A stretch of 64,000 nucleotides of DNA, from contig CAKTOB010000012.1 in the NCBI GenBank assembly GCA_934589525.1, positions 1 to 64,000 of the forward strand, written 5' to 3'. Positions 51,787 through 60,281 of this stretch are shown here, piece after piece; position 1 is the first letter of the stretch; each line of letters begins with the position of its first letter. This DNA comes from an uncultured Oscillospiraceae bacterium (GTDB taxonomy: Bacteria; Bacillota; Clostridia; Oscillospirales; Oscillospiraceae). The notes beneath the pieces were generated by a model, which searched no databases, was not told the DNA's origin, and was given only the letters and a program-made list of their open reading frames with translations. The position numbers and the translations under genes were made by a program.

Positions 51787-53118
51787 ATGGGCCTGATCAA
51801 AGCTGCGCTGGCATCCGCCGGTGGTGTACTGGGCGACCAGTGGAAGGAATATTTTTATTGTGACGCGTTGCCGGAGACGGTGTTGGCGGTAAAGGGCCAA
51901 AAAAAAGTCTCCTCCCGGTCTTCCAATCGGGGAAGCGACAATATCATTACCAACGGCTCCGTCATTGCCGTGGCCGACGGCCAGTGTATGCTGATCGTGG
52001 ACCAGGGAAAGGTGGCGGAGATCTGCGCCGAGGCCGGTGAGTTTGTCTACGATGCCTCTACGGAGCCCAGCGTGTTCTCCGGTGCTCTGGGCCAGTCCGT
52101 GAAGGATACCTTTGCCACCATGGGCCGCCGCTTCACCTTCGGCGGCGATACGGCCAAGGATCAAAGAGTATACTATATTAATACCAAGGAGCTTTTCGGC
52201 AACAAGTACGGCACTCCCACCCCGGTGCCCTTCCGGGTGGTGGATGAGGACATCGGCTTCCGCACCACCGTGTCCATTCGCTGCTTCGGTGAATACTCCT
52301 ACCGGGTGTGCGACCCCATTCTCTTCTATAAGAACGTCTGCGGCAACGTGGACGGCCAGTTCGGCCGGGATCGGCTGGATTCCATGCTTCGGTCGGAGCT
52401 CATGACCGCCTTGCAGCCTGCCTTCGGAAAGATTTCCACCATGGGCATCGGCTATACGGAGCTGCCCCTGCATACCATGGATATTGCCAACGCCCTTAAT
52501 GAGGTGCTGTCCGCCCAGTGGCGGCAGAAGCGGGGCATTGAGATCGTGTCCTTCGGCGTGTCCTCCGTCAGTGCTACGGAAGAGGACGAAAAGCGGCTGA
52601 AGGCCATGCAGCAGTCCGCCTTCCTGGGTGGCGGCAACGCAGCCGCAGGCAGAATGGTGGATGCCACCGCCAATGCCATGGAAGCTGCTGCCAAAAATAC
52701 GGCCACGGGACCCATGATGGCCTTTGCGGGCATGAATATGGCCGGCTCCGCCGGTACCGGCAATATGCAGGGCCTGTTCCAGCAGAACGTGGGTTCCGCC
52801 TACCAGACCCCCGCCTCCAGAGCCCCCGCGGCCCCCGAGCCCGGGGCGGACACCTGGACCTGCCCTGGCTGCGGCACCAAGGCCACCGGCAACTTCTGCC
52901 CCGAGTGCGGCAGCAAGAAGCCCCAGGAGGGCTGGAAGTGCAGCTGCGGTGCCACCAACAAGGGCAAGTTCTGTACCCAGTGCGGTGCCAAGAAGCCTGC
53001 TTCTGAGCCCCTTTACCGCTGCGACAAGTGCGGCTGGGAGCCGGAAGACCCCAAGCATCCGCCCAAGTTCTGCCCCGAGTGCGGCGACCCCTTTACGGAT
53101 GCGGACGCAATTTCTTGA
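51787..53118 (+). CDS. SPFH-domain protein with C-terminal zinc ribbons (YdjI-like)
   Basis: A 443-residue protein. Residues 1-270 form an SPFH/virion-core-like domain (GLIKAALASAGGVLGDQWKEYF start, RVVDEDIGFRTTVSIRCFGEYSYRV). A flexible Gly/Ala-rich stretch leads to four CxxC zinc knuckles from residue 359 on (CPGCGTKATGNFCPECG, CSCG...FCTQCG, CDKCG...FCPECG). Bacillus YdjI has this layout and is recruited to stressed membranes by YdjG and YdjH. Homologues of both follow here. A membrane-stress role is therefore likely; pspA, part of the Bacillus operon, is absent. Confidence 0.85.
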   Translation: MGLIKAALASAGGVLGDQWKEYFYCDALPETVLAVKGQKKVSSRSSNRGSDNIITNGSVIAVADGQCMLIVDQGKVAEICAEAGEFVYDASTEPSVFSGALGQSVKDTFATMGRRFTFGGDTAKDQRVYYINTKELFGNKYGTPTPVPFRVVDEDIGFRTTVSIRCFGEYSYRVCDPILFYKNVCGNVDGQFGRDRLDSMLRSELMTALQPAFGKISTMGIGYTELPLHTMDIANALNEVLSAQWRQKRGIEIVSFGVSSVSATEEDEKRLKAMQQSAFLGGGNAAAGRMVDATANAMEAAAKNTATGPMMAFAGMNMAGSAGTGNMQGLFQQNVGSAYQTPASRAPAAPEPGADTWTCPGCGTKATGNFCPECGSKKPQEGWKCSCGATNKGKFCTQCGAKKPASEPLYRCDKCGWEPEDPKHPPKFCPECGDPFTDADAIS

Positions 53119-53136
53119 AGAAGCAATAATCAAAAC

Positions 53137-53160
53137 CCCTCCGGCCCCTTTGCCGGAGGG
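53137..53160 (+). other. intergenic hairpin in the YdjI-YdjG-YdjH-like operon
   Basis: CCCTCCGGC/GCCGGAGGG with a 6-base loop, no T-run. It could reduce read-through or protect the upstream transcript end. Confidence 0.5.
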
Positions 53161-53196
53161 AACAGATAAAAAGGGACGACAGAAAGGGGAGATTTT

Positions 53197-54297
53197 ATGC
53201 CCGACCAGGTGATCAATTACAAATGTCCGGCCTGTACCGGACCCCTGCATTTCGGTACCCAGTCCGGAAAACTGGAATGCGACTACTGCGGCAGCTCCTA
53301 CACCCTGGAGGAAATAGAGGCCATGCAGTCTCAAAAGACCCAGGATGCAGAGAAGGCCTTTGAAGAAGCGGAAAACGCCCCCCAGGAGCAGTGGGACCTG
53401 TCCCAGGCAGGCTCCCAGTGGGGGGAGGAAGAGGAGAAGCTGCGGGCATATTCCTGCCCCCAGTGCGGCGCGGAGCTCATTTGCGAGGAGACCACCGCCG
53501 CCACCTCCTGCCCCTACTGCGGCAATCCCACGGTGGTGCCCGGCCAGCTCTCCGGCAGCAAAAAGCCGGACTACATCATCCCCTTTGCCAAAACCAAGGA
53601 GGATGCTCTGGCGGCGCTTAAAAAGCACTACAGCAAAAAGCCCATCCTGCCAAAGGCTTTCCAGAAGGACAGCCATTTGCAGGAGGTCAAGGGCGTGTAT
53701 GTGCCCTTCTGGCTGTTTGATGCCCATGTGGAAGCGGATATGCGCTTTGATGCCACCCGTTCCCACAGCCACACCACCGCCGACGAGATCATTACGGAGA
53801 CCGACCACTTCCTGGTTCACAGGGCCGGTTCCCTGGATTTTGAGAAGATCCCCGTAGACGGTGCCTCCAAAATGCCGGATACCCATATGGATGCCATTGA
53901 GCCCTATGAGTATAAAGACCTGAAGCCCTTCTCGCTGTCCTATCTTCCGGGATTCTTTGCGGATAAGTATGACGTGGAGAAGGAGGAGAGCCAGAAGCGG
54001 GCCAACCTCCGCTGCCAGCGCAGCACGGAAAACGCCGTGCGCAATACGGTGCTGGGCTATGAGACCTGCGTCACCACCGGGAAAAACATCCGGGTCCACC
54101 CCAAGGACGTGAAATATGCCCTGCTTCCCGTGTGGTTGCTGTCCACCCAGTGGAACGGAAAAAACTACCTCTTCGCCATGAACGGCCAGACCGGAAAGCT
54201 CATTGGGGACCTGCCCATTGATAAAAAACGGCTCTGGAGCTATATTGGAATTGCCTTTGCGGCGGCTACGGCCCTGCTGGGCTGGCTGTTTATTTAA
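53197..54297 (+). CDS. zinc-ribbon membrane protein (YdjG-like)
   Basis: A 366-residue protein with two N-terminal zinc ribbons: CPACTG...CDYCGSSY (residues 9-30) and CPQCGAELICEE...CPYCGNP (about 88-110). A mixed domain follows (PFAKTKEDALAALKKHYSKKPILPKAF; YVPFWLFDAHVEADM), and one span at the C-terminus (IGIAFAAATALLGWLFI). It is often annotated as a TFIIB-type zinc ribbon or PriA-like protein from the ribbon alone, but the length, tail anchor and neighbours match YdjG. It probably sits in the membrane and scaffolds the SPFH protein. Confidence 0.8.
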   Translation: MPDQVINYKCPACTGPLHFGTQSGKLECDYCGSSYTLEEIEAMQSQKTQDAEKAFEEAENAPQEQWDLSQAGSQWGEEEEKLRAYSCPQCGAELICEETTAATSCPYCGNPTVVPGQLSGSKKPDYIIPFAKTKEDALAALKKHYSKKPILPKAFQKDSHLQEVKGVYVPFWLFDAHVEADMRFDATRSHSHTTADEIITETDHFLVHRAGSLDFEKIPVDGASKMPDTHMDAIEPYEYKDLKPFSLSYLPGFFADKYDVEKEESQKRANLRCQRSTENAVRNTVLGYETCVTTGKNIRVHPKDVKYALLPVWLLSTQWNGKNYLFAMNGQTGKLIGDLPIDKKRLWSYIGIAFAAATALLGWLFI

Positions 54298-54309
54298 GGA
54301 GGCATCGCC

Positions 54310-55155
54310 ATGAAAAACAGACGTTTGCTTCTGACCCTTCTGACTCTGCTGCTGGTGCTGGCATTGCCTCTGGCGGCCTTTGCGTCCCAGGATGATTCCG
54401 ATGCCAAGCTCCGGTATGTGACCGACGCGGCAAAGCTCATGACCTCCGAGCAGGACGCGGCCTTGGAGGCCCGGGCCAAAGAGATCAGCCAGGAATACGA
54501 ATTCAGCGTGTACATCATCGCCCTGGACAATTACCAGGTGTACGCCCAACAGACGGACTTTTGGGATGCCAGTGTGGAAATCTATGACAGCTATGAGCTG
54601 GGCTGGGGCCCGGAAAAGGCCGGTGCCTGCCTGATGCTCAGCATGCAGGAGCGGGATTTCTGCCTCCATTTCAATAGTGACGCAGCCAACTATGCCTTCA
54701 GCGAAGGCGGCCGGGACCTGATCGAGGACCGGATTTTGGGCTACTTCCGGGAAAACGACTACTACGGCGGCTTTAACGAATACCTCAACTGCTGCCAGGA
54801 GTATCTGGAGGCCGCCCGAAACGGCACTCCCATTGAAGAGGGGAGCACCTCCCGGAACGATGAGGAGAGCAGCACCTTCGTAAACATCGTCTTCTTCTGC
54901 CTGCCGGGGCTCTTTGCCGCTGCGGTAACGGCGGTGGTGCTGGTGGTGCCTATGCACTCCGCAGGCACCAAGAACCAGGCCGATGACTATGCGGTTCCCG
55001 GCTCCATGCGGCTGACCCGTCAGTCGGACCATTTCCTCCGCCGCACGGTGACACGGACCCCCCGGCAGAAGGAGCAGCCCTCTTCCTCCTCCGGCGGAAG
55101 CGTCTCCACCAGCCACTCCACCGGCAGCCACTCCGGCCGCACGGGAAAGTTTTAA
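54310..55155 (+). CDS. TPM-domain membrane protein (YdjH-like)
   Basis: A 281-residue protein. A signal-like span (residues 8-24, ending AFAS) is followed by an extracytoplasmic TPM domain (VTDAAKLMTSEQDAALEARA; ACLMLSMQERDFCLHFNS), one more span near 195-215 (VNIVFFCLPGLFAAAVTAVVLVV) and a Ser/Gly-rich cytoplasmic tail. TPM domains occur in Psb32-type and YgcG proteins. It lies 12 bp after the YdjG-like gene, completing the YdjI-YdjG-YdjH set; gene order is changed from Bacillus (G-H-I). Confidence 0.82.
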   Translation: MKNRRLLLTLLTLLLVLALPLAAFASQDDSDAKLRYVTDAAKLMTSEQDAALEARAKEISQEYEFSVYIIALDNYQVYAQQTDFWDASVEIYDSYELGWGPEKAGACLMLSMQERDFCLHFNSDAANYAFSEGGRDLIEDRILGYFRENDYYGGFNEYLNCCQEYLEAARNGTPIEEGSTSRNDEESSTFVNIVFFCLPGLFAAAVTAVVLVVPMHSAGTKNQADDYAVPGSMRLTRQSDHFLRRTVTRTPRQKEQPSSSSGGSVSTSHSTGSHSGRTGKF

Positions 55156-55168
55156 GTTATTTGCCATT

Positions 55169-55206
55169 TTGCGCAATCCTCTCCTGGGGGGATTGCGCAA
55201 TTTTGT
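55169..55206 (+). terminator. terminator of YdjI-YdjG-YdjH-like operon
   Basis: A perfect 11-bp stem TTGCGCAATCC/GGATTGCGCAA, followed by TTTTGT. Confidence 0.9.
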
Positions 55207-55218
55207 ACCTTTCATTCT

Positions 55219-55247
55219 TTGACATTCCTGATTTTCAGCGGTATAAT
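55219..55247 (+). promoter_or_regulatory. consensus promoter of MATE gene
   Basis: TTGACA (55219-55224), exactly 17 bp, TATAAT (55242-55247), 47 bp before the chosen start. Confidence 0.9.
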
Positions 55248-55293
55248 AACGTCACTTTTATTTTTGAAAACAGAAGGAGAAAAGTCCGGAACT

Positions 55294-56673
55294 ATGAAGC
55301 ATCAGGACCGAAATATGCTGCAAGGGTCTCTTGCCTGGCCGCTGGTGACCTATGCCATCCCCATTATGCTGACAAGCCTCTTGCAGCTGCTGTTCAACGC
55401 GGCAGACCTGGTGGTGGTGGGTAGGTACTGCGGCAGCGTTTCCGTGGCGGCGGTGGGCTCCACCGGTGCCATTACCAATCTCATTATTAACCTCTTCATC
55501 GGTATGTCCGTTGGTGCCGGTGTGGCGGTGGCCCACGGCATCGGCAGCCGGGAGCAGGAGACCGTCTTCCGCACGGTCCATACGGCGGTGCCGCTGGCCG
55601 CCATCAGCGGCATCTTCCTGACGGTGGTGGGGGTTTCCCTGTCCGGAAAGATTCTCCGGGCCATGTCCACCCCGGAGGACGTGCTGCCCCTGTCCAAAAT
55701 GTATATGGAAATCTATTTCATGGGCATCACCTTTAATATGCTCTACAATTTCTGCGCCTCTATGATCCGGGCGGCAGGGGACACCAAAACGCCGCTGGTG
55801 ATCCTGACCCTGGCGGGGATTTTGAATGTGGTTCTCAATGTGCTTTTTGTAAAGTTCGGCGGCATGAATGTAGACGGCGTAGCCTGGGCCACGATCATTT
55901 CGGAGGCACTGTCTGCTGCGGCCATCCTCTGGGTCATGACCCAAAGGATGGATGTATGCCGGTTGGAACTGCGGAAGGTCCATATTTATAAGGAGCCTCT
56001 TCTGAAAATGCTCCGCATCGGCGTTCCCGCGGGCATCCAGAGCTCCATGTTCTCCGCCTCCAATGTGGCGCTTCAATCGGCGGTCAATACCTTTGGCTCC
56101 GTGGCGGTATCCGGCAATGCGGCGGTGGGCAATCTGGAGGGCTTCATGTATGTGATCGAGAACGCCTTCCACCAGACCGCCGTCAACTATGTGGGCCAGA
56201 ACTGCGGCGCCCAACAGTTTGACCGGGTGAAACGGGTGACATTCCTTTGTACCCTCTATGCGGTGATCGCTGGGCTCGTGGCGGGCTTTACCATGTATGC
56301 CTGTGGCCCCCAGCTGCTGAGCCTGTATATTACGGACTCTCAGGAAGCGATTCAAATCGGCATGGAGCGGATGAAGGTGGATATGCTGCCTTACTTCCTC
56401 TTCGGTATGCAGGACGTGCTCACCGGCGTGCTCCGGGGCATGGGCGCTTCGTTCCTCTCCATGATCATCACGGTTCTGGGCATCTGCGGCATCCGCATCC
56501 TGTGGATCAACACGGTCTTCCAGATCCCGGCCTTCCACACCCAGCCAAGCCTGTACCTCTCCTACCCCCTGTCCTGGAGCATCACCTTCCTGGTGCAGTT
56601 CACCGCCTTCCTGGTGGTATTCCGCAAAATCCGCTCCCGGGCGGAAGGCATCAGCCATACACCGCTGTCCTGA
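55294..56673 (+). CDS. MATE family efflux transporter
   Basis: About 459 residues with twelve spans in two similar halves. Family signs are the LAWPLVTYAIPIMLTSLLQLLFNAADLVVVGR start, FIGMSVGAGVAVAH and, in the second half, GIPAGIQS-type RIGVPAGIQSSMFSASN. It would export drugs or metabolites using an ion gradient, probably Na+. Start: the long ORF from 55219 begins inside the promoter, so ATG 55294 is taken; its ribosome-binding site (AAGGAG) is somewhat distant, and ATG 55315 is an alternative. Confidence 0.9.
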   Translation: MKHQDRNMLQGSLAWPLVTYAIPIMLTSLLQLLFNAADLVVVGRYCGSVSVAAVGSTGAITNLIINLFIGMSVGAGVAVAHGIGSREQETVFRTVHTAVPLAAISGIFLTVVGVSLSGKILRAMSTPEDVLPLSKMYMEIYFMGITFNMLYNFCASMIRAAGDTKTPLVILTLAGILNVVLNVLFVKFGGMNVDGVAWATIISEALSAAAILWVMTQRMDVCRLELRKVHIYKEPLLKMLRIGVPAGIQSSMFSASNVALQSAVNTFGSVAVSGNAAVGNLEGFMYVIENAFHQTAVNYVGQNCGAQQFDRVKRVTFLCTLYAVIAGLVAGFTMYACGPQLLSLYITDSQEAIQIGMERMKVDMLPYFLFGMQDVLTGVLRGMGASFLSMIITVLGICGIRILWINTVFQIPAFHTQPSLYLSYPLSWSITFLVQFTAFLVVFRKIRSRAEGISHTPLS

Positions 56674-56956
56674 CGGTCGTTACGTCTAACAGTAAGAACA
56701 ATGTAGCGACGATGATTCATCGCCAAGCAACGTTTCGAATACAACTCCGCTGACGCTACGGTCGGAATGACATAATGGGGAGCGTTTCCGGTTTTTATCG
56801 GTAACGGTTCCGTCCTTAAATGTGCGGAACGGCACACAGGCCGTTCCCTACGGTTTCACTGATTGGGGTATTGATTCACCAACGTATTTCAAAAACGGAT
56901 ACGTTCGTCACCCCGATAATTGTCAATTTTTCCCTTATTTCCCCCAAGCGCAAAAA
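56674..56956. other. gene-free structured intergenic region
   Basis: No credible gene. It contains several inverted repeats: GGAACGG...CCGTTCC (56823-56847), CGATGATTCATCG (56711-56723) and CGTAT...ATACG (56882-56904), and a stretch TGACGCTACGGTCGGAATGACA like a degraded repeat. It is probably remnants of a non-coding interspersed element. Confidence 0.4.
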
Positions 56957-56998
56957 ATCCCCGGGCGTACCGTAAAAAGCGGTACGTCCGGGGTCCCT
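56952..56998. terminator. bidirectional terminator of anti-sigma operon
   Basis: CCCCGGGCGTACCG (56959-56972) pairs with CGGTACGTCCGGGG (56980-56993). On the minus strand it is followed by ATTTTTTG. Confidence 0.88.
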
Positions 56999-57007
56999 TT
57001 TTGTTGG

Positions 57008-57751
57008 TCAGCCTTGCAGCAGGGTTTCAGCCATGGAGAACAGGGTGTCGGCGGGAAGGGTGGTGTCCAGTTCGTAGAGCATGTAGCTCACGCCGTTTTC
57101 CTGCCAGGTGAGGAAAGCCATGGTCTGTTCCTGAATGGTGGAGCTGCCGTAGCTGATGTAGTGGTTGGGCTGCCGGGACCAGGCTTCGTCCTCTGGGGTG
57201 GGCTGGTAGTCGCCGGGGACCAGGCGGTAGAGATCTTGATAGTAGGACAGGGTCACGCCGCCTGTGGTTCTTGTCTCAGAGGGAATGCTGTTGCTTGTGG
57301 ACAGGGCTTCCTGGGACAGATGAACGGCCAGATACAGCTGCTTGCCGGATTTATCGGCGTAGGTGGCGTTCAGCTCCCGGTAGGTCAGGGCCGTGTGGCC
57401 GTTTTCGTCCTTGCCCCGGATCGTGTCCACATCGGCTTCCTTGAAGGTGTAGCCCTCGGGCAGGGCTTCCGGCAGATTCACGGAGAGATTTGCCTGGGAA
57501 ACGGCCTTTTGGATTTGAGCGTAGCTTCTGTAATGGGTGCCTTGACCGGCACTTTCCAGGGAACGGATGCCCAGGAAGTCGGCGGCGTAGGCGGTAACGG
57601 ACAGCAGGGCAATGGCGGCAGCCAGGGCCAGAATGCGGAAGGTTTTTTTATGGGTTTTCATAGTCGTTTGCTCCTTGTCTGAGGTGTCCAATTCCAGAAG
57701 ATAGCCTTCGTCCACATGGTTCAAGGCCTGATTCAAATCCTGTGCGTTCAT
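57008..57751 (-). CDS. membrane anti-sigma factor candidate with DUF4367-like domain (paralogue 2)
   Basis: A 247-residue protein: a cytoplasmic N-terminus with DLNQALNHVDEGYLLELD (compare DLYGAMSGIDDRFLAMAD in the pair at 6.3 kb), one span at about 39-58 (ILALAAAIALLSVTAYA) and an extracytoplasmic domain ending TWQENGVSYMLYELDTTLPADTLFSMAETLL, split here as WQENGVSYMLYE and the final helix. Only one such domain is present against two in the paralogue. The start overlaps the sigma stop by 4 bp. The anti-sigma role is inferred from the pairing. Confidence 0.72.
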   Translation of the reverse strand: MNAQDLNQALNHVDEGYLLELDTSDKEQTTMKTHKKTFRILALAAAIALLSVTAYAADFLGIRSLESAGQGTHYRSYAQIQKAVSQANLSVNLPEALPEGYTFKEADVDTIRGKDENGHTALTYRELNATYADKSGKQLYLAVHLSQEALSTSNSIPSETRTTGGVTLSYYQDLYRLVPGDYQPTPEDEAWSRQPNHYISYGSSTIQEQTMAFLTWQENGVSYMLYELDTTLPADTLFSMAETLLQG

Positions 57752-58308
57752 ACATAGATCCCTTCCTTTTCAAGATGAGCTTTCAGTTCTCCCCGTAGCT
57801 TTTGAAGCCGGTATTTGATTTGCCGGGGAGAGCCGCCGTATTTTTCCCCGAGCTGGGGGGCGGTCATGGCGTAATAGTAGCGGCTTAGAAACAGCTGCCG
57901 GTCCCTGGGGGTGAGGGTGGCTAAGAAGCCATTAAGGCTTTGGGCCAGCTCCCGGGCTTCCAGATGCTGCTGGGCATCCCGGCATTCATCGGGAATGCAA
58001 TCCTCCAGTTCCGAGAGCAGCACCTCCCCGCCACAGTTTCGCTTTCCCGCGGACAGGTATTCCAGACGCTTAAAGGACAGGTTGCGTACCACCCTGGATA
58101 AATAGTACTTGAGGGTCAGGGGTCGCTTGGGGGGGATGGTATTCCAGGCTGCCAGATAAACGTCATTGAGAATTTCTTCCGTATCCTGGCAGGAGGGAAG
58201 AATGTTTCCCGCAATGGTTTTCAGGTAAGCACCGTATTTATGGTCTGTCTCCGCAATGGCCTTTTCGGACCGGGCAAAGAACAGTTCGACGATTTGCGTA
58301 TCTTCCAA
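57748..58308 (-). CDS. ECF-type RNA polymerase sigma factor (paralogue 2)
   Basis: A 186-residue sigma factor with regions 2 and 4 only; region 2 carries DVYLAAWNTIPP and region 4 ends IKYRLQKLRGELKAHL. The start is assigned to TTG 58308, not GTG 58317: AAGGAG ends eight bases before the TTG but overlaps the GTG, and the resulting MEDTQIVELFF matches residue 1 of the paralogue at 5787, giving equal lengths. The pair probably arose by duplication of the two-gene unit and may now respond to different signals. Confidence 0.88.
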   Translation of the reverse strand: MEDTQIVELFFARSEKAIAETDHKYGAYLKTIAGNILPSCQDTEEILNDVYLAAWNTIPPKRPLTLKYYLSRVVRNLSFKRLEYLSAGKRNCGGEVLLSELEDCIPDECRDAQQHLEARELAQSLNGFLATLTPRDRQLFLSRYYYAMTAPQLGEKYGGSPRQIKYRLQKLRGELKAHLEKEGIYV

Positions 58309-58328
58309 TGGGTTCACTCCTTTGGTTT

Positions 58329-58352
58329 CGTAAGGACCTTACACCTATAGAA
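58329..58352 (-). promoter_or_regulatory. sigma-operon promoter region with TGTAAGGTCCTTACG dyad
   Basis: Minus strand CTATAGG followed by TGTAAGGTCCTTACG (58343-58329), 20 bases before the TTG start. TATAGGTGTAAGG is identical to the block at 5747-5759 ahead of the other sigma gene. Confidence 0.6.
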
Positions 58353-58406
58353 TACGGAACGGCAAGCCGGTGGACAAAAATTCCCTGGAGTTTTTTCTGG
58401 AAGCCG

Positions 58407-58424
58407 TTTGGGAAACATCCCAAA
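58407..58424. promoter_or_regulatory. perfect dyad between sigma and traX-like genes
   Basis: TTTGGGA AACA TCCCAAA, a 7-bp perfect inverted repeat with a 4-base centre in the divergent region. It could be an operator or a small hairpin. Confidence 0.4.
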
Positions 58425-58488
58425 GGAATAGAAAAGTTCATAATCGCATGTTATACCGGATAGGAAAGACGGAGGTGTGAAATGAAGG

Positions 58489-59244
58489 ATGCGTACAGAA
58501 TTATCAAATGAATCTTATAAGGTTCTAAACCGTGATACAATCAAGTATATTGCGATGTTTACCATGCTTCTCAACCACATTGCTACTATTTTTTTGACAC
58601 CCGGCACATGGGTGTTTGAGCTTTTTATCGCCATTGGATATTTTACGGCAATAACCATGGTTTATTTTTTGGTAGAGGGCTATCGCTACACACATTCAAA
58701 GAAAACATACATATCACGCTTATTCATCTTCGCCCTGATTTCTGAAATTCCATACTGTTTGGCGTTTACGACAAATGGTGTGATAGAGTTTTACGGCTTG
58801 AATATGTTGTTTACTTTATGTGTGTGTTTTGGAATCCTATATGTCCTTGATACAGCAAAAAGTAAACTCACAAAAGTGTGCCTTGTGATTCTTGGAATGT
58901 TCATAAGCCTATTTTGCGATTGGGCCTTGCTGGCACCGATATTTACATTGCTGTTTGCTTGGGCAGAAAATTCTGAACACCGTACAAAGCTTGCATTTGG
59001 TCTTTCTGTTATGATTTTCGGGGGGTTTAATTTCTTTGGTGGGCTTGGAAGATTTTCTCTTGCCGCAAATATGTTGTATGCGCTGCTAAGTGTCATTGGA
59101 ATGGGCATGGCAGCGATTTGTATTGTATTGTTCTACAATGGCAAACGCATGGAAAAGGGAAAAACATTTTCAAAATGGTTTTTTTATCTATTTTATCCCG
59201 TTCACTTGCTCGTTTTGGGTGTTTTACGGCTTGCTTTTATCTGA
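58489..59244 (+). CDS. TraX family membrane protein (acyltransferase-like)
   Basis: A 251-residue protein with about eight spans. The start LNRDTIKYIAMFTMLLNHIAT followed by IGYFTAITMVYFLVEGYRYT is typical of TraX; F-plasmid TraX acetylates pilin, but chromosomal members in Clostridia have unknown substrates. The gene is A+T-rich against its neighbours, suggesting transfer. GGAGG is 13 bases from ATG 58489 but five to six bases from another ATG at 58482 in a different frame, which opens a 9-codon ORF (MKDAYRIIK) overlapping the start. Confidence 0.85.
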   Translation: MRTELSNESYKVLNRDTIKYIAMFTMLLNHIATIFLTPGTWVFELFIAIGYFTAITMVYFLVEGYRYTHSKKTYISRLFIFALISEIPYCLAFTTNGVIEFYGLNMLFTLCVCFGILYVLDTAKSKLTKVCLVILGMFISLFCDWALLAPIFTLLFAWAENSEHRTKLAFGLSVMIFGGFNFFGGLGRFSLAANMLYALLSVIGMGMAAICIVLFYNGKRMEKGKTFSKWFFYLFYPVHLLVLGVLRLAFI

Positions 59245-59249
59245 CGCAA

Positions 59250-59277
59250 CGGCCCGGTTTCGTTTGAAACCGGGCCG
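59250..59277. terminator. bidirectional terminator between traX-like and RluA-family genes
   Basis: A perfect 12-bp stem CGGCCCGGTTTC/GAAACCGGGCCG with a GTTT loop. Confidence 0.8.
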
Positions 59278-59303
59278 CTGAACACGATGTATGGTAAAAG
59301 AGG

Positions 59304-60281
59304 TTATTTCGCCCCGGGGATTTGGAAGCCGGGAAAGTATTCTTCCACAAAGTCCACGGCCTCTACCTGGAAGCTCTTGCCGTTTAAGTAGTCCAGGCTT
59401 CCGGCATCGGTGGTGAACAGAAAGGTCAGCTTGTAGGAATACAGGGCCTGATAGGTCCGCTGGTATTTTTTGTCCAGCTTGCCGTATTTGCCGTCGCCCA
59501 GCAGGGGGTGACCGGCGTGGGCAAATTGGGCCCGGATCTGGTGGGTCCGGCCGGTGATCAGTTCGCATTCCACCAGGGAAAGACCCTGCCGGGAAACAAG
59601 GGTTTTGTAGTTTGTCTGGCAGGTCTTGGCTCCGGGCTTGGGGGTGTCCGTTACATACACCCGGTTTTTGACCGCGTCTTTAAATAGGTAGCCCCGCAGG
59701 CTCCCGTCCCTGGGGCTGGGGGTTCCCTCTACAATGGCCAGGTACCGCTTGTCCAGCTCCCGGTCCTTGATTTTTTGGTTCATGACCCGCAGGGCCTCGG
59801 CGGTTTTGGCGGCGATGACGATGCCGCCGGTGTTCCGGTCGATGCGGTTGCACAGTGCCGGGGTAAAGGAGTGCTCCTCCCGGGGGCTCCACTCGTGCTT
59901 CTGGTACAGATAGGCCTGGATGTGGTCAATAAGGGTCCGGCCGTATTCCGCCCCGTCGTGGGGGTGGACCGCCAGACCGGGCCGCTTGTCTACCAGGAGG
60001 ATGTGCTCATCCTCATAGACAATGTGAAGTTTGGGGGAGGCCACCGTCAGATAGGCATTGTCCTCCCGGGGGGTGTCAAAAAATTCATCATTAATATAGA
60101 GCGTCAGCGTATCCCCCGCTTCCAGACGGGTATCCCGCTGGGCTCTGCCGCCGTTGCGCTTGATGCGCTTTAAGCGGATGTATTTCTGGGCCAGAGAGGC
60201 GGGGAGCAGGGGAACGGCCTTGGCCAGAAACCGGTCAAGCCGCTGGCCCGCGTCATTGGGGCCGATGGTCAGTTCTTTCAT
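59304..60281 (-). CDS. RluA/RluD-family pseudouridine synthase
   Basis: A 325-residue enzyme. An S4-like RNA-binding domain (about 1-75, AGQRLDRFLAKAVP) precedes the catalytic domain with the Asp-bearing CNRIDRNTGGIVIAAK and RTHQIRAQFAHAGHPLLGDGKYG. It isomerises uridines in rRNA or tRNA; the exact target cannot be told from the sequence alone. It overlaps hprK by 4 bp on the same strand. Confidence 0.92.
   Translation of the reverse strand: MKELTIGPNDAGQRLDRFLAKAVPLLPASLAQKYIRLKRIKRNGGRAQRDTRLEAGDTLTLYINDEFFDTPREDNAYLTVASPKLHIVYEDEHILLVDKRPGLAVHPHDGAEYGRTLIDHIQAYLYQKHEWSPREEHSFTPALCNRIDRNTGGIVIAAKTAEALRVMNQKIKDRELDKRYLAIVEGTPSPRDGSLRGYLFKDAVKNRVYVTDTPKPGAKTCQTNYKTLVSRQGLSLVECELITGRTHQIRAQFAHAGHPLLGDGKYGKLDKKYQRTYQALYSYKLTFLFTTDAGSLDYLNGKSFQVEAVDFVEEYFPGFQIPGAK

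Noticed and set aside
51634..55215. 1193-codon minus-strand frame opposite the YdjI-YdjG-YdjH-like operon
   Set aside because: All three plus-strand genes have clear domains, ribosome-binding sites and zinc motifs. The antisense frame is compositional.
55161..55424. 87-codon plus ORF starting before the MATE gene
   Set aside because: It spans the operon terminator and the consensus promoter, and overlaps the MATE start in another frame.
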